Of a stretch of DNA of 34,161 nucleotides, positions 6,101-14,499 are shown one piece after another (positions within the stretch are counted from its first letter, which is position 1; each line of letters opens with the position of its first letter). The notes beneath the pieces were generated by a model. That model saw nothing but the letters and a program-made list of their open reading frames with translations. It made no database searches and was not told the DNA's origin. Source of the stretch: Saccharomonospora azurea NA-128 (lineage in GTDB: Bacteria > Actinomycetota > Actinomycetes > Mycobacteriales > Pseudonocardiaceae); the NCBI RefSeq assembly GCF_000231055.2, contig NZ_CM001466.1:4102386-4136546 (forward strand). Direction: 5' to 3'. The translations under genes were made by a program, and so were the position numbers.

Positions 6101-7495
6101 ATGTCCACTACGTCACGAGCGCTCGACGGTCGGACGGTCCGGGGCCTCGACGCGGCCCTCGCGGGTACCGCTCTGACGCCGGAAGACCCGAGTTACGAGG
6201 ACGTCCGCGCGGTCTTCAACGCGATGGTGACCGCCCGTCCCGCGGTGATCGCACGCTGCGCGACTCCCGACGACATCGCGACAGCGCTCGCCTTCGCCAC
6301 CGACCACGATCTGGAGGTGGCGGTCCGTGCGGGTGGCCACAGCGTGTCCGGAGCCAGCCTCGTCGACGGAGGGCTGGTGGTGGACCTGCGGCCGATGCGG
6401 GACGTCGGCGTCGACACCGGGCGCCGCACCGTCACCGTCGGAGGCGGTGCCACGTGGGCGGACCTGGACGCGGCGATCCAGCCGTATCACCTCGCCACCA
6501 CAGGCGGGCGCGTGTCCACCACCGGCGTCGCGGGCTTGACGCTCGGTGGGGGATCGGGCTGGTTGGAGCGGCGTTTCGGGCTGTCCTGCGACAACCTCCT
6601 CGCGGTGGAGCTGGTCACCGCCGACGGGCGGCAGGTGCACGTGGACGAGGAGAGCACACCCGAGTTGTTCTGGGCGCTGCACGGAGGCGGCGGCAACTTC
6701 GGTGTGGCGACGTCGTTGACCTTCGCCCTGCATCCGTTGCCGGAGTTCTGCATCGCGTTGCTCGTCTGGCCCGCGGAGCAGGGGCGTGCCGTGTCCCGGC
6801 TCTACCGTGATCTGCTGGACGGTGCGCCGGAGGCCGTCGGCGGCGGCGTGATCTACCACACGGCCAAGGCCGACGATCCTGTGCCACCGGAGCTGGTGGA
6901 CACCCTCTGCTGTGCGGTGCTGGTGACCTACACGGGGCCGATCGGCGAACTGCGCGAGTTCATCGCGCCGCTGCGCGCGGCCGAGCCTTGGGGCGAGTTC
7001 GTGTCCGAGGTCCCGTACGCCGAGTTCCAGCGCATGCTCGACGACCCGCCCGGCCAGCGCAACTACTGGTCGGACGAGAACCTCCGCGAGCTGCCCGACG
7101 AGGCCCTCGACCGGTTCTGCGCCCGCGCCGGGGAGATGCCCGTGCCGTCGGCGTCCCAGCAGCTGCTCTTCCCGTGGGGTGGCGCGATCTCCCGTGGGCG
7201 TGCGTGGCCGGGCTTCGACCGCGGCGCGGCTTGGGCGGTGCATCCGTTCGGCATCTACCCCGACCCGGCCGACGACGCCCGGGTGAGGGCCTGGTCACGC
7301 GGTCTGTGCGCCGACGTCCGTCCCTGGGGCACGGGTGACGCATATCTCAACTTCATCGGTGACGAAGGACACGACCGGGTCGTGGCGGGCTTCGGCGAGC
7401 GCAACTACCGGCGACTCGCGGAACTCAAAGGCCGATACGACCCGGACGACGTCTTCCACCGCTGGCACGACATCCGGCCGTTGACTACAGCTTGA
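6101..7495 (+). CDS. FAD-linked oxidoreductase, berberine-bridge/PCMH type
   Basis: A 464-residue flavoprotein. The N-terminal PCMH-type FAD domain has RAGGHSVSG with His80, the residue that usually carries covalent 8-alpha-histidyl FAD. GLTLGGGSGWLERRFGLSCDNL and GGGGNFGV follow. The C-terminal BBE motif is present (AYLNFIGDEG, then ERNYRRLAELKGRYDPDDVFH). The second attachment Cys of bicovalent enzymes is replaced (GRVSTTGVAG), so single attachment is expected. No signal peptide is seen. Substrates of this family range from sugars to alkaloids and polyketides, and nothing here fixes one. The gene has AAGGAGG and ATG 6101, stands alone behind a terminator, and overlaps the convergent asnB by 11 nt at its 3' end. 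Confidence 0.88.
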   Translation: MSTTSRALDGRTVRGLDAALAGTALTPEDPSYEDVRAVFNAMVTARPAVIARCATPDDIATALAFATDHDLEVAVRAGGHSVSGASLVDGGLVVDLRPMRDVGVDTGRRTVTVGGGATWADLDAAIQPYHLATTGGRVSTTGVAGLTLGGGSGWLERRFGLSCDNLLAVELVTADGRQVHVDEESTPELFWALHGGGGNFGVATSLTFALHPLPEFCIALLVWPAEQGRAVSRLYRDLLDGAPEAVGGGVIYHTAKADDPVPPELVDTLCCAVLVTYTGPIGELREFIAPLRAAEPWGEFVSEVPYAEFQRMLDDPPGQRNYWSDENLRELPDEALDRFCARAGEMPVPSASQQLLFPWGGAISRGRAWPGFDRGAAWAVHPFGIYPDPADDARVRAWSRGLCADVRPWGTGDAYLNFIGDEGHDRVVAGFGERNYRRLAELKGRYDPDDVFHRWHDIRPLTTA

Positions 7496-9413
7496 CCGGG
7501 TAGTGCGGCTCCGGGACCTCGGGCTTGATGCGGTGCTCGACGAAGATGCCGTGCCACAGCATGAAGACCAGCAGCGCCCACAGCCGCCTGCTGTGGTCGA
7601 GCGTGCCGTCCTTGTGCTCCTGCAGCATCGCCAGGATCGCCTGCTTGTCGAGCAGCTCGTCGGTCTTGGAGTCGTTGACGATGCCGCGCGCCCATTCGTA
7701 CATGTCGGTCCGCAGCCAGTGGCGGATCGGCACGGGGAAGCCGAGCTTGCGCCGGTTCAGCACGTGGGCGGGCACGATGCCGTCCAACGCCCGCCGCAGG
7801 GCGTACTTGGTGGTCTCCCTGGTGATCTTCTGGTCCAGGGGGATCGTCGACGCGACGCGGAACACCTCCGCGTCCAGGAACGGCACTCGCAACTCCAGCG
7901 AGTTGGCCATCGTCACCTTGTCGGCCTTCACGAGGATGTCGCCGCGCAGCCAGGTGAACAGGTCGACGTGCTGCATGCGCGCCACTGGGTCCCAGCCTTG
8001 GGAGAGCTCGTACCAGGGTGCGGTGACGTCCCGGTGGCCGATGCCCTCGCGGAACGTGCGCAGGATCGGCCGCAACTGGTCGTCGCGGAACAGACGCGCG
8101 TTGCCGTAGTAGCGCTCCTCCAGCGACAACGCTCCCCGGCGCAGGAGGTCCTTGCCGCGGGTGCCCTCGGGGATGAACGTGGACGCCTTGCCGATGAGCT
8201 TGCGAACGCCGCCGGGGACCTTCTCGAACGGCGCGAGCGACAGCGGCTCACGGTAGATGGTGTAGCCGCCGAACAGCTCGTCCGAGCCCTCGCCGGACAG
8301 CACGACCTTGACGTGCTTGCGCGCCTCACGCGCGATGAACCACAGCGGCACGAGCGCCGGGTCCGCCACCGGGTCGTCGAGGTACCAGACGATCAGCGGC
8401 AGGGTCTCCATCATCTCCTCGGCGGAGACGGTGCGCACCACGTGCTTGACCCCGATGGCCGCGGCGGACTCGGCCGCCACGTCCACCTCGGAGTAGCCCT
8501 CGCGCTCGAAACCGGTGGTGAACGTGATCAGGTTCGGGTTGTGCTCCTTCGCCAGTGCCGCGATGGCGGTGGAGTCGATGCCGCCCGACAGGAACGAGCC
8601 CACCGTGACGTCCGCGCGCATGTGCTTGGCGACCGAGTCGCGCAGCACCTCGGCGATGTTCTCGTGCAGGGCCGCCACCTGCGCCGCACCCGACACGGGC
8701 TGCGCGCGGAACTCGGGGGAGAAGTAGCGCTCGATCCTCGGCTCCCCACCGGGCGACACCGTGAACGAGGTTCCGGACTCGACTCGGCGGATGCCCTGGT
8801 GCAGGGACTCGGGCTCGGGGACGTACTGCAGCGTCAGGTAGTGCTGCAGGGCGGTGCGGTCGAGCTCCTGCGCGATGCCCAGGGTGTCGGTGAGCTCCAG
8901 CAGGCTCTTCTTCTCGCTCGCGAAGGCGACGCCGTCGGGGCCGGACGCGTAGTACAGCGGCTTGATGCCGAACGGGTCGCGCGCACCGAAGAGAACCTGG
9001 CGCTCCGAGTCCCAGATCAGGAACGCGAACATGCCGCGGAGGCGGCCCACCGCCGCGGTGCCGAGGTAGTGGTAGGCGGCCACGATCGCCTCGGTGTCGC
9101 CTTCTGTGGCGAATTTCGCACCGTGTTCTTCGGCCAACTCCTCGCGCAGTTCGAGGTAGTTGTAGATCTCACCGTTGAAGTTGATGGTGTAGCGCGTGGG
9201 GTTGTCCTCAGGGCCCCAGGTCAGGGGCTGGTGCGAGTGCTCGAGGTCGATGATGGCGAGGCGGTTGAAGCCGTAGACGACGCGGCCGTTCGCCCAGGTG
9301 TCGGTCTCGTCAGGGCCGCGATGCCGCTGGCAGCGCAGGGCACGGCCGACGGCCTCCCGCGCCTTCGCCGCGTCGTCCTCACTGCCACAGACCAGTCCAA
9401 GCAGGCCGCACAC
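7485..9413 (-). CDS. asnB: Asparagine synthase (glutamine-hydrolysing) AsnB
   Basis: Makes asparagine from aspartate, ATP and glutamine in the cytoplasm. The 642 residues cover both domains. The N-terminal glutaminase begins with the nucleophile Cys2 (MCGLLGLV) and includes RHRGPDE and NFNGEIYNY. The synthetase domain carries the PP-loop SFLSGGIDSTAIAAL near residue 275 and GEGSDELFGGY. The start is GTG at 9413, forced by the need for Cys at position 2. AAAGGG about 13 nt upstream is the only ribosome binding candidate. In mycobacteria the homologue (Rv2201) also lies beside ctaC. Its last codons overlap the stop region of the convergent FAD oxidoreductase (7485-7495). Confidence 0.95.
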   Translation of the reverse strand: MCGLLGLVCGSEDDAAKAREAVGRALRCQRHRGPDETDTWANGRVVYGFNRLAIIDLEHSHQPLTWGPEDNPTRYTINFNGEIYNYLELREELAEEHGAKFATEGDTEAIVAAYHYLGTAAVGRLRGMFAFLIWDSERQVLFGARDPFGIKPLYYASGPDGVAFASEKKSLLELTDTLGIAQELDRTALQHYLTLQYVPEPESLHQGIRRVESGTSFTVSPGGEPRIERYFSPEFRAQPVSGAAQVAALHENIAEVLRDSVAKHMRADVTVGSFLSGGIDSTAIAALAKEHNPNLITFTTGFEREGYSEVDVAAESAAAIGVKHVVRTVSAEEMMETLPLIVWYLDDPVADPALVPLWFIAREARKHVKVVLSGEGSDELFGGYTIYREPLSLAPFEKVPGGVRKLIGKASTFIPEGTRGKDLLRRGALSLEERYYGNARLFRDDQLRPILRTFREGIGHRDVTAPWYELSQGWDPVARMQHVDLFTWLRGDILVKADKVTMANSLELRVPFLDAEVFRVASTIPLDQKITRETTKYALRRALDGIVPAHVLNRRKLGFPVPIRHWLRTDMYEWARGIVNDSKTDELLDKQAILAMLQEHKDGTLDHSRRLWALLVFMLWHGIFVEHRIKPEVPEPHYPVKL

Positions 9414-9506
9414 GCCGTTTCACACACCCTTTGTTCGTCAAAGCCTTGAGTCGTAAGTCGCAAGTATGCCGGGGAAGGCGGTGACGCCGCTGTCCCGGGT
9501 CTCGGC

Positions 9507-9512
9507 TAGAGT
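9507..9512 (+). promoter_or_regulatory. -10 element of ctaC
   Basis: TAGAGT preceded by GGC, about 40 bp upstream of the GTG start. It predicts a short 5' leader containing AGGAGG (9537-9542), spaced 9 nt from GTG 9552. Confidence 0.4.
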
Positions 9513-9551
9513 CCCATTCGTTGCAAGGATCGGGCGAGGAGGCATCACGGA

Positions 9552-10499
9552 GTGGGCGTTTCTGAGCGCACCCGGGGCACACGACGAGGCAAGGCCGGCA
9601 AGCTAGCGGCGCTCGCCGCGCTCGTCGCTTTGACGGTCACCGGTTGCTCGGGCGAGGAAATTCTGCGGTTCGGGTGGCCCGACGGTGTCACGCCGGAGGC
9701 CGACAAGATGCGCACCTTCTGGACCTGGGCGGTCGTGGCAGCGCTCGGTGTCGGCGCGATCGTGTGGGGACTCATCTTCTGGTCGATGGCATTCCACCGG
9801 AAGAAGAAGGGCAAGAACGAGCCCCTGCCGAGGCAGTTCCAGTACAACGTGCCGCTGGAACTCTTCGTGGTCGTGCTGCCGGTCGTCATGGTCTGCGTCC
9901 TGTTCTTCTTCACGGCGGTCACCGAGCAGTCGGTGCTGGCCGAGGAGGACGACCCCGACGTGGTGGTGGACGTCACCGGGTTCCAGTGGAACTGGGAGTT
10001 CACGTACCCGGAGGAGCAGGCCGAGAACGGTCAGCCCGTCACCACGGTCGGTAGCTCCAGCGAGATTCCGCTGATGGTCGTCCCGACGGACCGGAGGATC
10101 CAGTACAACCTGGTGTCCACCGACGTCATTCACTCCTTCTGGGTGCCGGAGTTCCACTTCAAGCGGGACGTCATCCCCCACCCGGACAAGAACAACCAGG
10201 ACAACTCGTTCCAGAACACCATCGACCAGGAAGGTGCCTTCGTCGGCCGTTGCGCCGAGCTGTGCGGCACCTACCACGCGATGATGAACTTCGAGATCCG
10301 TGCTCTGTCGCCGGACAAGTACGACCGGTACATCGAGCTGCGCAAGCAGATCAACCCGGACACGGGGCAGCCGAACACCGCCGCCGAGGCTCTGTCGATC
10401 ATGCAGGGCGAAGGCTGCGACGAAAAGCTGTGCAGCCCGGTCGCCACGACCACGAGCCCGTTCTCGACCGACCGCACCCTGCGGACCGCGTCAAACTGA
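9552..10499 (+). CDS. ctaC: Cytochrome c oxidase subunit II CtaC
   Basis: Subunit II of the aa3 oxidase, which receives electrons at the CuA centre on the outer face of the membrane. The 315 residues include a basic N-terminus, a lipoprotein signal with lipobox VTGC (Cys32), two membrane helices (about 57-79 and 105-122) and the cupredoxin domain. The CuA ligands are all present: His194 in DVIHSFWVPEFHF, Cys234, Glu236, Cys238, His242 and Met245 in CAELCGTYHAMM. Residues 149-158 contain the FQWNWEF aromatic electron-entry motif. The C-terminal tail has two extra cysteines (289 and 294), perhaps a disulfide. GTG 9552 follows AGGAGG by 9 nt. It forms an operon with ctaF. Confidence 0.95.
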   Translation: MGVSERTRGTRRGKAGKLAALAALVALTVTGCSGEEILRFGWPDGVTPEADKMRTFWTWAVVAALGVGAIVWGLIFWSMAFHRKKKGKNEPLPRQFQYNVPLELFVVVLPVVMVCVLFFFTAVTEQSVLAEEDDPDVVVDVTGFQWNWEFTYPEEQAENGQPVTTVGSSSEIPLMVVPTDRRIQYNLVSTDVIHSFWVPEFHFKRDVIPHPDKNNQDNSFQNTIDQEGAFVGRCAELCGTYHAMMNFEIRALSPDKYDRYIELRKQINPDTGQPNTAAEALSIMQGEGCDEKLCSPVATTTSPFSTDRTLRTASN

Positions 10500-10549
10500 G
10501 CCGGGCCTCGAGAAGTGACCCAGCGATCGAGTAAGAAGGACACACGCTC

Positions 10550-10966
10550 ATGAAGGTCGAAGCTCGGGTTTTCGACATCGTCGCGATCTTCGGTTTGGTC
10601 GTCGCGGTGGTCTACGGGGTGCTCACCGCCCAGATGACCGACGACGGCATCGAGCCGATCGGCACGATCGCGCTCCTGCTCTCCGGTGGCCTGGCGCTGC
10701 TGGTCGGCAGCTACTTCCGGTTCGTCGCCCGCCGGATCGAGCCGCGTCCCGAGGACCACGAGGACGCCGAGATCAGCGACGGCGCCGGGGAGATGGGCTT
10801 CTTCAGCCCTGGCAGCTACTGGCCGATCGGCGTCGCCGCGGCGGCAGCGCTGCTCAGCATCGCGCTGGCGTTCTGGCAGCCCTGGCTGATCATCGTCGGT
10901 ATCGTGGTCGTCATCATGTCGGTCGCGGGCCTGGTGTTCGAGTACCACACGAGTCGCAGCCACTGA
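10550..10966 (+). CDS. ctaF: Cytochrome c oxidase subunit IV CtaF (actinobacterial)
   Basis: A 138-residue integral membrane protein of the actinobacterial oxidase subunit IV family (Rv2199c type). Four hydrophobic helices are visible at about 8-28, 39-59, 92-109 and 111-130, with an acidic loop between the second and third (PRPEDHEDAEISDGAGEMGF). It is a structural subunit of the bcc-aa3 supercomplex. It lies 50 bp after ctaC with an AAGGA ribosome binding site, and is followed by a long perfect terminator hairpin. Confidence 0.93.
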   Translation: MKVEARVFDIVAIFGLVVAVVYGVLTAQMTDDGIEPIGTIALLLSGGLALLVGSYFRFVARRIEPRPEDHEDAEISDGAGEMGFFSPGSYWPIGVAAAAALLSIALAFWQPWLIIVGIVVVIMSVAGLVFEYHTSRSH

Positions 10967-10987
10967 CCGTTCGATCGTCGCGATCCC

Positions 10988-11025
10988 AGAACGAGGGCCC
11001 CGGTGTGCACCGGGGCCCTCGTTCT
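10988..11025 (+). terminator. Terminator after ctaF
   Basis: Perfect 18-bp stem AGAACGAGGGCCCCGGTG (10988-11005) / CACCGGGGCCCTCGTTCT (11008-11025), with the loop closing on TG. The A-rich and T-rich ends make it usable from either strand between convergent ctaF and trpD. Confidence 0.85.
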
Positions 11026-11149
11026 TGTCGTCCGTCGTCGGGGAGCGGTCAGAAAGCGCGCTCGGGGGCTCGTGGCGGCTCGGTGAGGGTTCTCCCCGTG
11101 GCGTCGTGTCCTCGATGCTCCGGCGCGCGTTGGGGCGGCGTGCCGAGGT

Positions 11150-11182
11150 GCCCGTCCGATGCCCGAGTGGCACCGGACGGGC
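11150..11182 (-). terminator. Hairpin just after trpD stop
   Basis: GCCCGTCCG (11150-11158) pairs with CGGACGGGC (11174-11182), with an inner TGCC/GGCA stem. It starts 7 nt past the trpD stop on the minus strand. There is no T-tract, so it is either a weak terminator or a 3'-end stabiliser. Confidence 0.5.
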
Positions 11183-11188
11183 CCAGCC

Positions 11189-12214
11189 TCAGCTCCGCTT
11201 GATCCAGCGATCCAGCAGGTCGGCGGCAGCACCGGAGTCGAGGGTCCGGGTGGCTCGCTCCAGACCCGCGCTCAGATCGGCGGTGAGGTCGTCCGAGAAG
11301 CCCGCGTAGGCCGCCAGCGCGCCCGCGGCGTTGAGCAGCACGGCGTCGCGTACGGGGCCCTTCTTGCCGCCCACGAGGTCCTTGACGACCTCGGCGTTCG
11401 CGGCGGCGTCACCACCGCGCAGAGCGTCCGGCTCGGAGAGCGGGATGCCCAGGACGGTGGGATCGATCGTCGTCCGGCGCACCTGGCCGTTCGACACGAC
11501 CCAGGCCGTGCTGGTGGTCGTGGTGGTGATCTCGTCGAAGCCGTCGTCGCCGCGCACCAGCAGGACACTGTGCCCGCGCCGCGCGTACACCTCGGCGAGG
11601 ACGGGAGCCTTGTCCAGGTAGGCGCACCCGATGAGTCCCGACGTGGGCTGTGCCGGGTTGGTGAGGGGGCCGAGCAGGTTGAACGCCGTGGAAACGCCCA
11701 GTTCGCGGCGTGGCGGCCCCGTGTGGCGGTAGGCGGGGTGGAAGACGGGAGCGAAGCAGAAGCCGATCCCGAGCTCCTCCACGCAGCGGCGCACGTCGTC
11801 GGGTTCCGAGTCGATCGTCACACCGAGCGCTTCGAGCACGTCCGCCGCGCCGGACTTCGACGAGGCGGCGCGGTTGCCGTGCTTCACGACGGGCGTGCCG
11901 GCCGCGGCCACGACGAGTGACGTCATCGTGGAGATGTTCACCGAGCCCTTGCGGTCGCCGCCGGTGCCGACGATGTCCACGGTCGGCGTGGTGAGCTCGA
12001 TGCGCTTGGCGTGCGCGAGCATCGCCTTCGCCATACCCGAGATCTCGGCGGGAGTCTCGCCCTTCGACCGCAGGGCCACGGCGAAGCCGGCGATCTGCGC
12101 CGGGGTGGCCTCACCCGACATCACCTGGTCCATGGCCCACGCCGTGGCGTCCTCGGAGAGGTCGACGCGCTCGATGAGCTCGTTGAGGACGGTTGGCCAG
12201 GTGTGCTCAGGCAT
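11189..12214 (-). CDS. trpD: Anthranilate phosphoribosyltransferase TrpD
   Basis: Second step of tryptophan synthesis: anthranilate plus PRPP gives N-phosphoribosylanthranilate, in the cytoplasm. Family signatures in the 341 residues are the PRPP-binding GTGGD (83-87), NIST, KHGNRAASSKSGAADVLEALG (from Lys111), and the FNLLGPLTNPA and VRGDDGFDE segments. The start is ATG 12214 because GGAG (12224-12221) is 6 nt upstream of it. ATG 12220 would abut that ribosome binding site. The gene is separate from any trp operon, as in M. tuberculosis where it also sits beside ctaE. Palindromes lie upstream (see 12237-12250 and 12266-12291). Confidence 0.95.
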   Translation of the reverse strand: MPEHTWPTVLNELIERVDLSEDATAWAMDQVMSGEATPAQIAGFAVALRSKGETPAEISGMAKAMLAHAKRIELTTPTVDIVGTGGDRKGSVNISTMTSLVVAAAGTPVVKHGNRAASSKSGAADVLEALGVTIDSEPDDVRRCVEELGIGFCFAPVFHPAYRHTGPPRRELGVSTAFNLLGPLTNPAQPTSGLIGCAYLDKAPVLAEVYARRGHSVLLVRGDDGFDEITTTTTSTAWVVSNGQVRRTTIDPTVLGIPLSEPDALRGGDAAANAEVVKDLVGGKKGPVRDAVLLNAAGALAAYAGFSDDLTADLSAGLERATRTLDSGAAADLLDRWIKRS

Positions 12215-12236
12215 GGTCATCTCCGGCTGCCGACAC

Positions 12237-12250
12237 CACCACGCGTGGTG
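12237..12250. promoter_or_regulatory. 14-bp palindrome upstream of trpD
   Basis: CACCACGCGTGGTG is a perfect palindrome 23 bp before the trpD ATG, between the ribosome binding site and a second inverted repeat at 12266-12291. It may be an operator or a leader hairpin. Confidence 0.4.
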
Positions 12251-12265
12251 CGGCCACAAGTTGGG

Positions 12266-12291
12266 GGCTCACCCCGGCACCGAGGTGAGCC
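12266..12291. repeat. Inverted repeat in trpD upstream region
   Basis: GGCTCACC (12266-12273) / GGTGAGCC (12284-12291) with a 10-nt loop. It lies in the 209-bp gap between trpD and the receiver-like gene. It could act as the end of the upstream minus-strand transcript or in the trpD leader. Confidence 0.4.
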
Positions 12292-12312
12292 GTCGTCATC
12301 ACAGTTCACGAA

Positions 12313-12332
12313 CCGGTCAACGGGGTGACCGG
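12313..12332 (-). terminator. Possible terminator of the receiver-like gene
   Basis: CCGGTCA (12313-12319) / TGACCGG (12326-12332) with a 6-nt loop, about 92 nt beyond the stop of the minus-strand receiver-like gene. No T-tract follows. Confidence 0.3.
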
Positions 12333-12423
12333 AACCTCACCGGCGCAGGAGGCCGCTCGTGTCCGAGATCTCCGGGAACTCCGACACCGGCACTGCCGCC
12401 GTCCGGGAACGGTATCGGCCGGG

Positions 12424-12834
12424 TCAGCCGTTCACCGCGGGCACACGCTGGGTCCTCAGCACGTGCGCGACCGTCTCCGCCGCGGAGAGCGGGTCGAGAG
12501 GGTGGACGAGTACGGCGTCGGCCTGCGACCAGGTGGCAAGCCAACGGTCGTCCCTGCGTCGGACAGCCACCACGATAGGCGGGCAGTCGGCGAGTTCGTG
12601 CTTCAACTGCCGAGTGAGACCAATCCCACCGGTGGGTTGAGCCTCACCGTCGAAAATGGCGAGATCGACCTCACCCGAATCCATCTCCGCGATGACGTCG
12701 GCCACTCCCGCGGCCTCGACGTACGAGACTTTCCCCAGATCGGCGGCCGGTCGGCGGCCGACCGCGTTGATGATGGAGTCGCGCACCTCCGCCTTGTGGC
12801 TGAAAACCAGGATCCTCTTGGCCGGCTCGGTCAT
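12424..12834 (-). CDS. Degenerate response-regulator receiver-like protein
   Basis: A 136-residue single-domain protein with the alternating beta/alpha pattern of a CheY-type receiver: KRILVFSHK, VDLAIFDGE, CPPIVVAVRR, ADAVLVHPLDPLSAAETVAHVL. Asp62 falls where the phospho-acceptor Asp lies, followed by GEAQPTGGIGLTRQLK. The acidic pair at the end of strand 1 is replaced (SHKAEVRD), and the usual Lys before Pro in the last strand is His (VHPLDP). Normal phosphorylation is therefore doubtful. No output domain and no histidine kinase neighbour are seen. A ribosome binding site (AAAGGA) precedes ATG 12834. It is divergent from ctaE. Regulation of the neighbouring respiratory genes is only a guess. 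Confidence 0.7.
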   Translation of the reverse strand: MTEPAKRILVFSHKAEVRDSIINAVGRRPAADLGKVSYVEAAGVADVIAEMDSGEVDLAIFDGEAQPTGGIGLTRQLKHELADCPPIVVAVRRRDDRWLATWSQADAVLVHPLDPLSAAETVAHVLRTQRVPAVNG

Positions 12835-12993
12835 CCTCGCGTCCTTTGCGCCTCGACGATGGTGACGAGCCTCATGCTAACGGGCCTACCCCCTGGTTAC
12901 CCAGCGGGTTCGAGGCTCTTTGGGTAGCGTTTTCGGTCCGTGCACGACCGTCTGTAGGACCCGATCTGCGGCGCCCGGTCGAGGGGAGACATA

Positions 12994-13623
12994 ATGCGAG
13001 CCGTGACAACGGCAGCTCCTTCCATCAGCCAGCGAGTGCACTCGCTGAACCGGCCGAACATGGTGAGTGTCGGCACGATCGTGTGGCTGTCCAGCGAGCT
13101 CATGTTCTTCGCTGGCCTCTTCGCCATGTTCTTCACGGTCAAGGCGCAGAACGACTCCGGCATCTGGCCGCCGCTGAACCCGGCGACAGGTGAACCGATC
13201 CACCTGGACATCGCGTACGCGCTGCCGTTCACGTTGATCCTGGTGGCATCGTCCTTCACCTGTCAGTTCGGTGTCTTCGCGGCCGAGCGCGGCGACGTCT
13301 TCGGACTGCGCCGTTGGTACTTGATCACCCTGATCATGGGGACGGTCTTCACCCTCGGGCAGGCCGGCGAGTACTACATGCTCGCCAGCTCGGGCGTGAC
13401 CATCTCGTCCGGTGCCTGGGGTTCGGTGTTCTTCATGACCACGGGCTTCCACGGTCTCCACGTCATCGGTGGTCTGATCGCGTTCGCGATGCTTCTGGTG
13501 CGGACGAAGCTGAGCAAGTTCACTCCGGCGCAGGCGACCTCGGCGATCGTGGTGTCCTACTACTGGCACTTCGTCGACATCGTGTGGATCGGCCTGTTCG
13601 CGGTGATCTACATCGTTCCTTGA
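12994..13623 (+). CDS. ctaE: Cytochrome c oxidase subunit III CtaE
   Basis: Subunit III of the aa3 oxidase, a 209-residue five-helix membrane protein. Typical segments are [22 protein letters not shown], the GQAGEYYML region, [13 protein letters not shown] (conserved His pair) and the C-terminal [22 protein letters not shown] 12994 follows GAGGGGAG by a normal distance; the GTG at 13003 is less well placed. First gene of the ctaE-qcrC-qcrA-qcrB operon. The upstream gap (12835-12993) carries TACCCA/TGGGTA inverted arms (12898-12903 and 12921-12926) that may belong to its promoter region. Confidence 0.95.
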   Translation: MRAVTTAAPSISQRVHSLNRPNMVSVGTIVWLSSELMFFAGLFAMFFTVKAQNDSGIWPPLNPATGEPIHLDIAYALPFTLILVASSFTCQFGVFAAERGDVFGLRRWYLITLIMGTVFTLGQAGEYYMLASSGVTISSGAWGSVFFMTTGFHGLHVIGGLIAFAMLLVRTKLSKFTPAQATSAIVVSYYWHFVDIVWIGLFAVIYIVP

Positions 13624-13667
13624 TCTCGAGTACTCGGCCGAACTGACAGCAAGGGTTGCCGCAGAAG

Positions 13668-14495
13668 ATGTTCTTCAAGAAGAAGCCCGTCGCCGCGGAG
13701 AGCAGGCGATCGGCTCGTCGCACGAAATTCCGTCGCCGTATGGCCGGCACGCTGGCCCTCGGTGTGGCGCTGCTGAGCGCGGGCGGTCTGTACACGGTGT
13801 TCGCGCCGGAGCCGCAGACGGCCCAGGCGCAGGAGGACCCGGCTCTCATCCGCAAGGGTGAGCAGGTCTACAACAACACCTGCATCAGCTGCCACGGCGA
13901 GAATCTCCAGGGTGTGGAGGACCGGGGTCCGAGCCTGATCGGCGTCGGCGAGGCCTCCGTGTACTTCCAGACCGCCAGCGGCCGGATGCCGATGGTCCGG
14001 CAGGAAGCCCAGGCGTTGCGCAAGCCGCCGAGGCTCACGCCGGAGGAGATCGACGCGCTCGGTGCCTACATCCAGGCCAACGGTGGTGGCCCGCAGCGTC
14101 CCGCCGAGTCCGGCGCGGAGCTGCGTGGCGAGAACCCCGCGCGAGGCGCGGAGCTGTTCCGCCTGAACTGCGCGTCGTGTCACAACTTCACCGGGCAGGG
14201 CGGCGCCCTGTCGGCGGGCAAGTACGCGCCGCCGCTCGACCCCGCCTCCGAGGAAGAGATCTACACCGCGATGTTGACCGGGCCGCAGAACATGCCGAAG
14301 TTCTCCGACCGGCAGCTCTCCCCCGAGGAGAAGCAGGACATCATCGCCTACGTGAAGTCGGTCTCGGGCAGCAACAACGCCCCCGGCGGGAACCCGCTCG
14401 GTGGCCTCGGGCCGGCATCGGAAGGTGTGATCGCCTGGGTTGTCGGCATCGGTGCGCTGATCGGCGCGACCCTGTGGATCGGATCGAGGGCGTAG
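13668..14495 (+). CDS. qcrC: Diheme cytochrome c subunit QcrC of the bcc complex
   Basis: A membrane-anchored c-type cytochrome that replaces both cytochrome c1 and soluble cytochrome c in Actinobacteria, passing electrons from the Rieske centre to CuA. The 275 residues have a basic N-terminus, an N-terminal helix (about 26-46), two heme-binding sites CISCH (72-76) and CASCH (168-172) with Met candidates in SGRMPM and PQNMPKF, and a C-terminal helix (about 252-272). ATG 13668 is chosen; TTG 13656 would add MPQK but would abut the AAGGG ribosome binding site. It starts 44 bp after ctaE. Confidence 0.95.
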   Translation: MFFKKKPVAAESRRSARRTKFRRRMAGTLALGVALLSAGGLYTVFAPEPQTAQAQEDPALIRKGEQVYNNTCISCHGENLQGVEDRGPSLIGVGEASVYFQTASGRMPMVRQEAQALRKPPRLTPEEIDALGAYIQANGGGPQRPAESGAELRGENPARGAELFRLNCASCHNFTGQGGALSAGKYAPPLDPASEEEIYTAMLTGPQNMPKFSDRQLSPEEKQDIIAYVKSVSGSNNAPGGNPLGGLGPASEGVIAWVVGIGALIGATLWIGSRA

Positions 14496-14499
14496 GGGC

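Noticed and set aside
7503-9449. Long plus-strand open frame opposite asnB
   Set aside because: It mirrors the codon structure of asnB, gives an Arg/Val/His-rich product without a family, and has no promoter or ribosome binding site of note.
12210-12259. Trp-rich leader peptide (W..WW) and attenuator before trpD
   Set aside because: The Trp codons are in the same frame as trpD with no stop between, so no separate leader peptide can be made; the run is explained by the CACCACGCGTGGTG palindrome and the next repeat.
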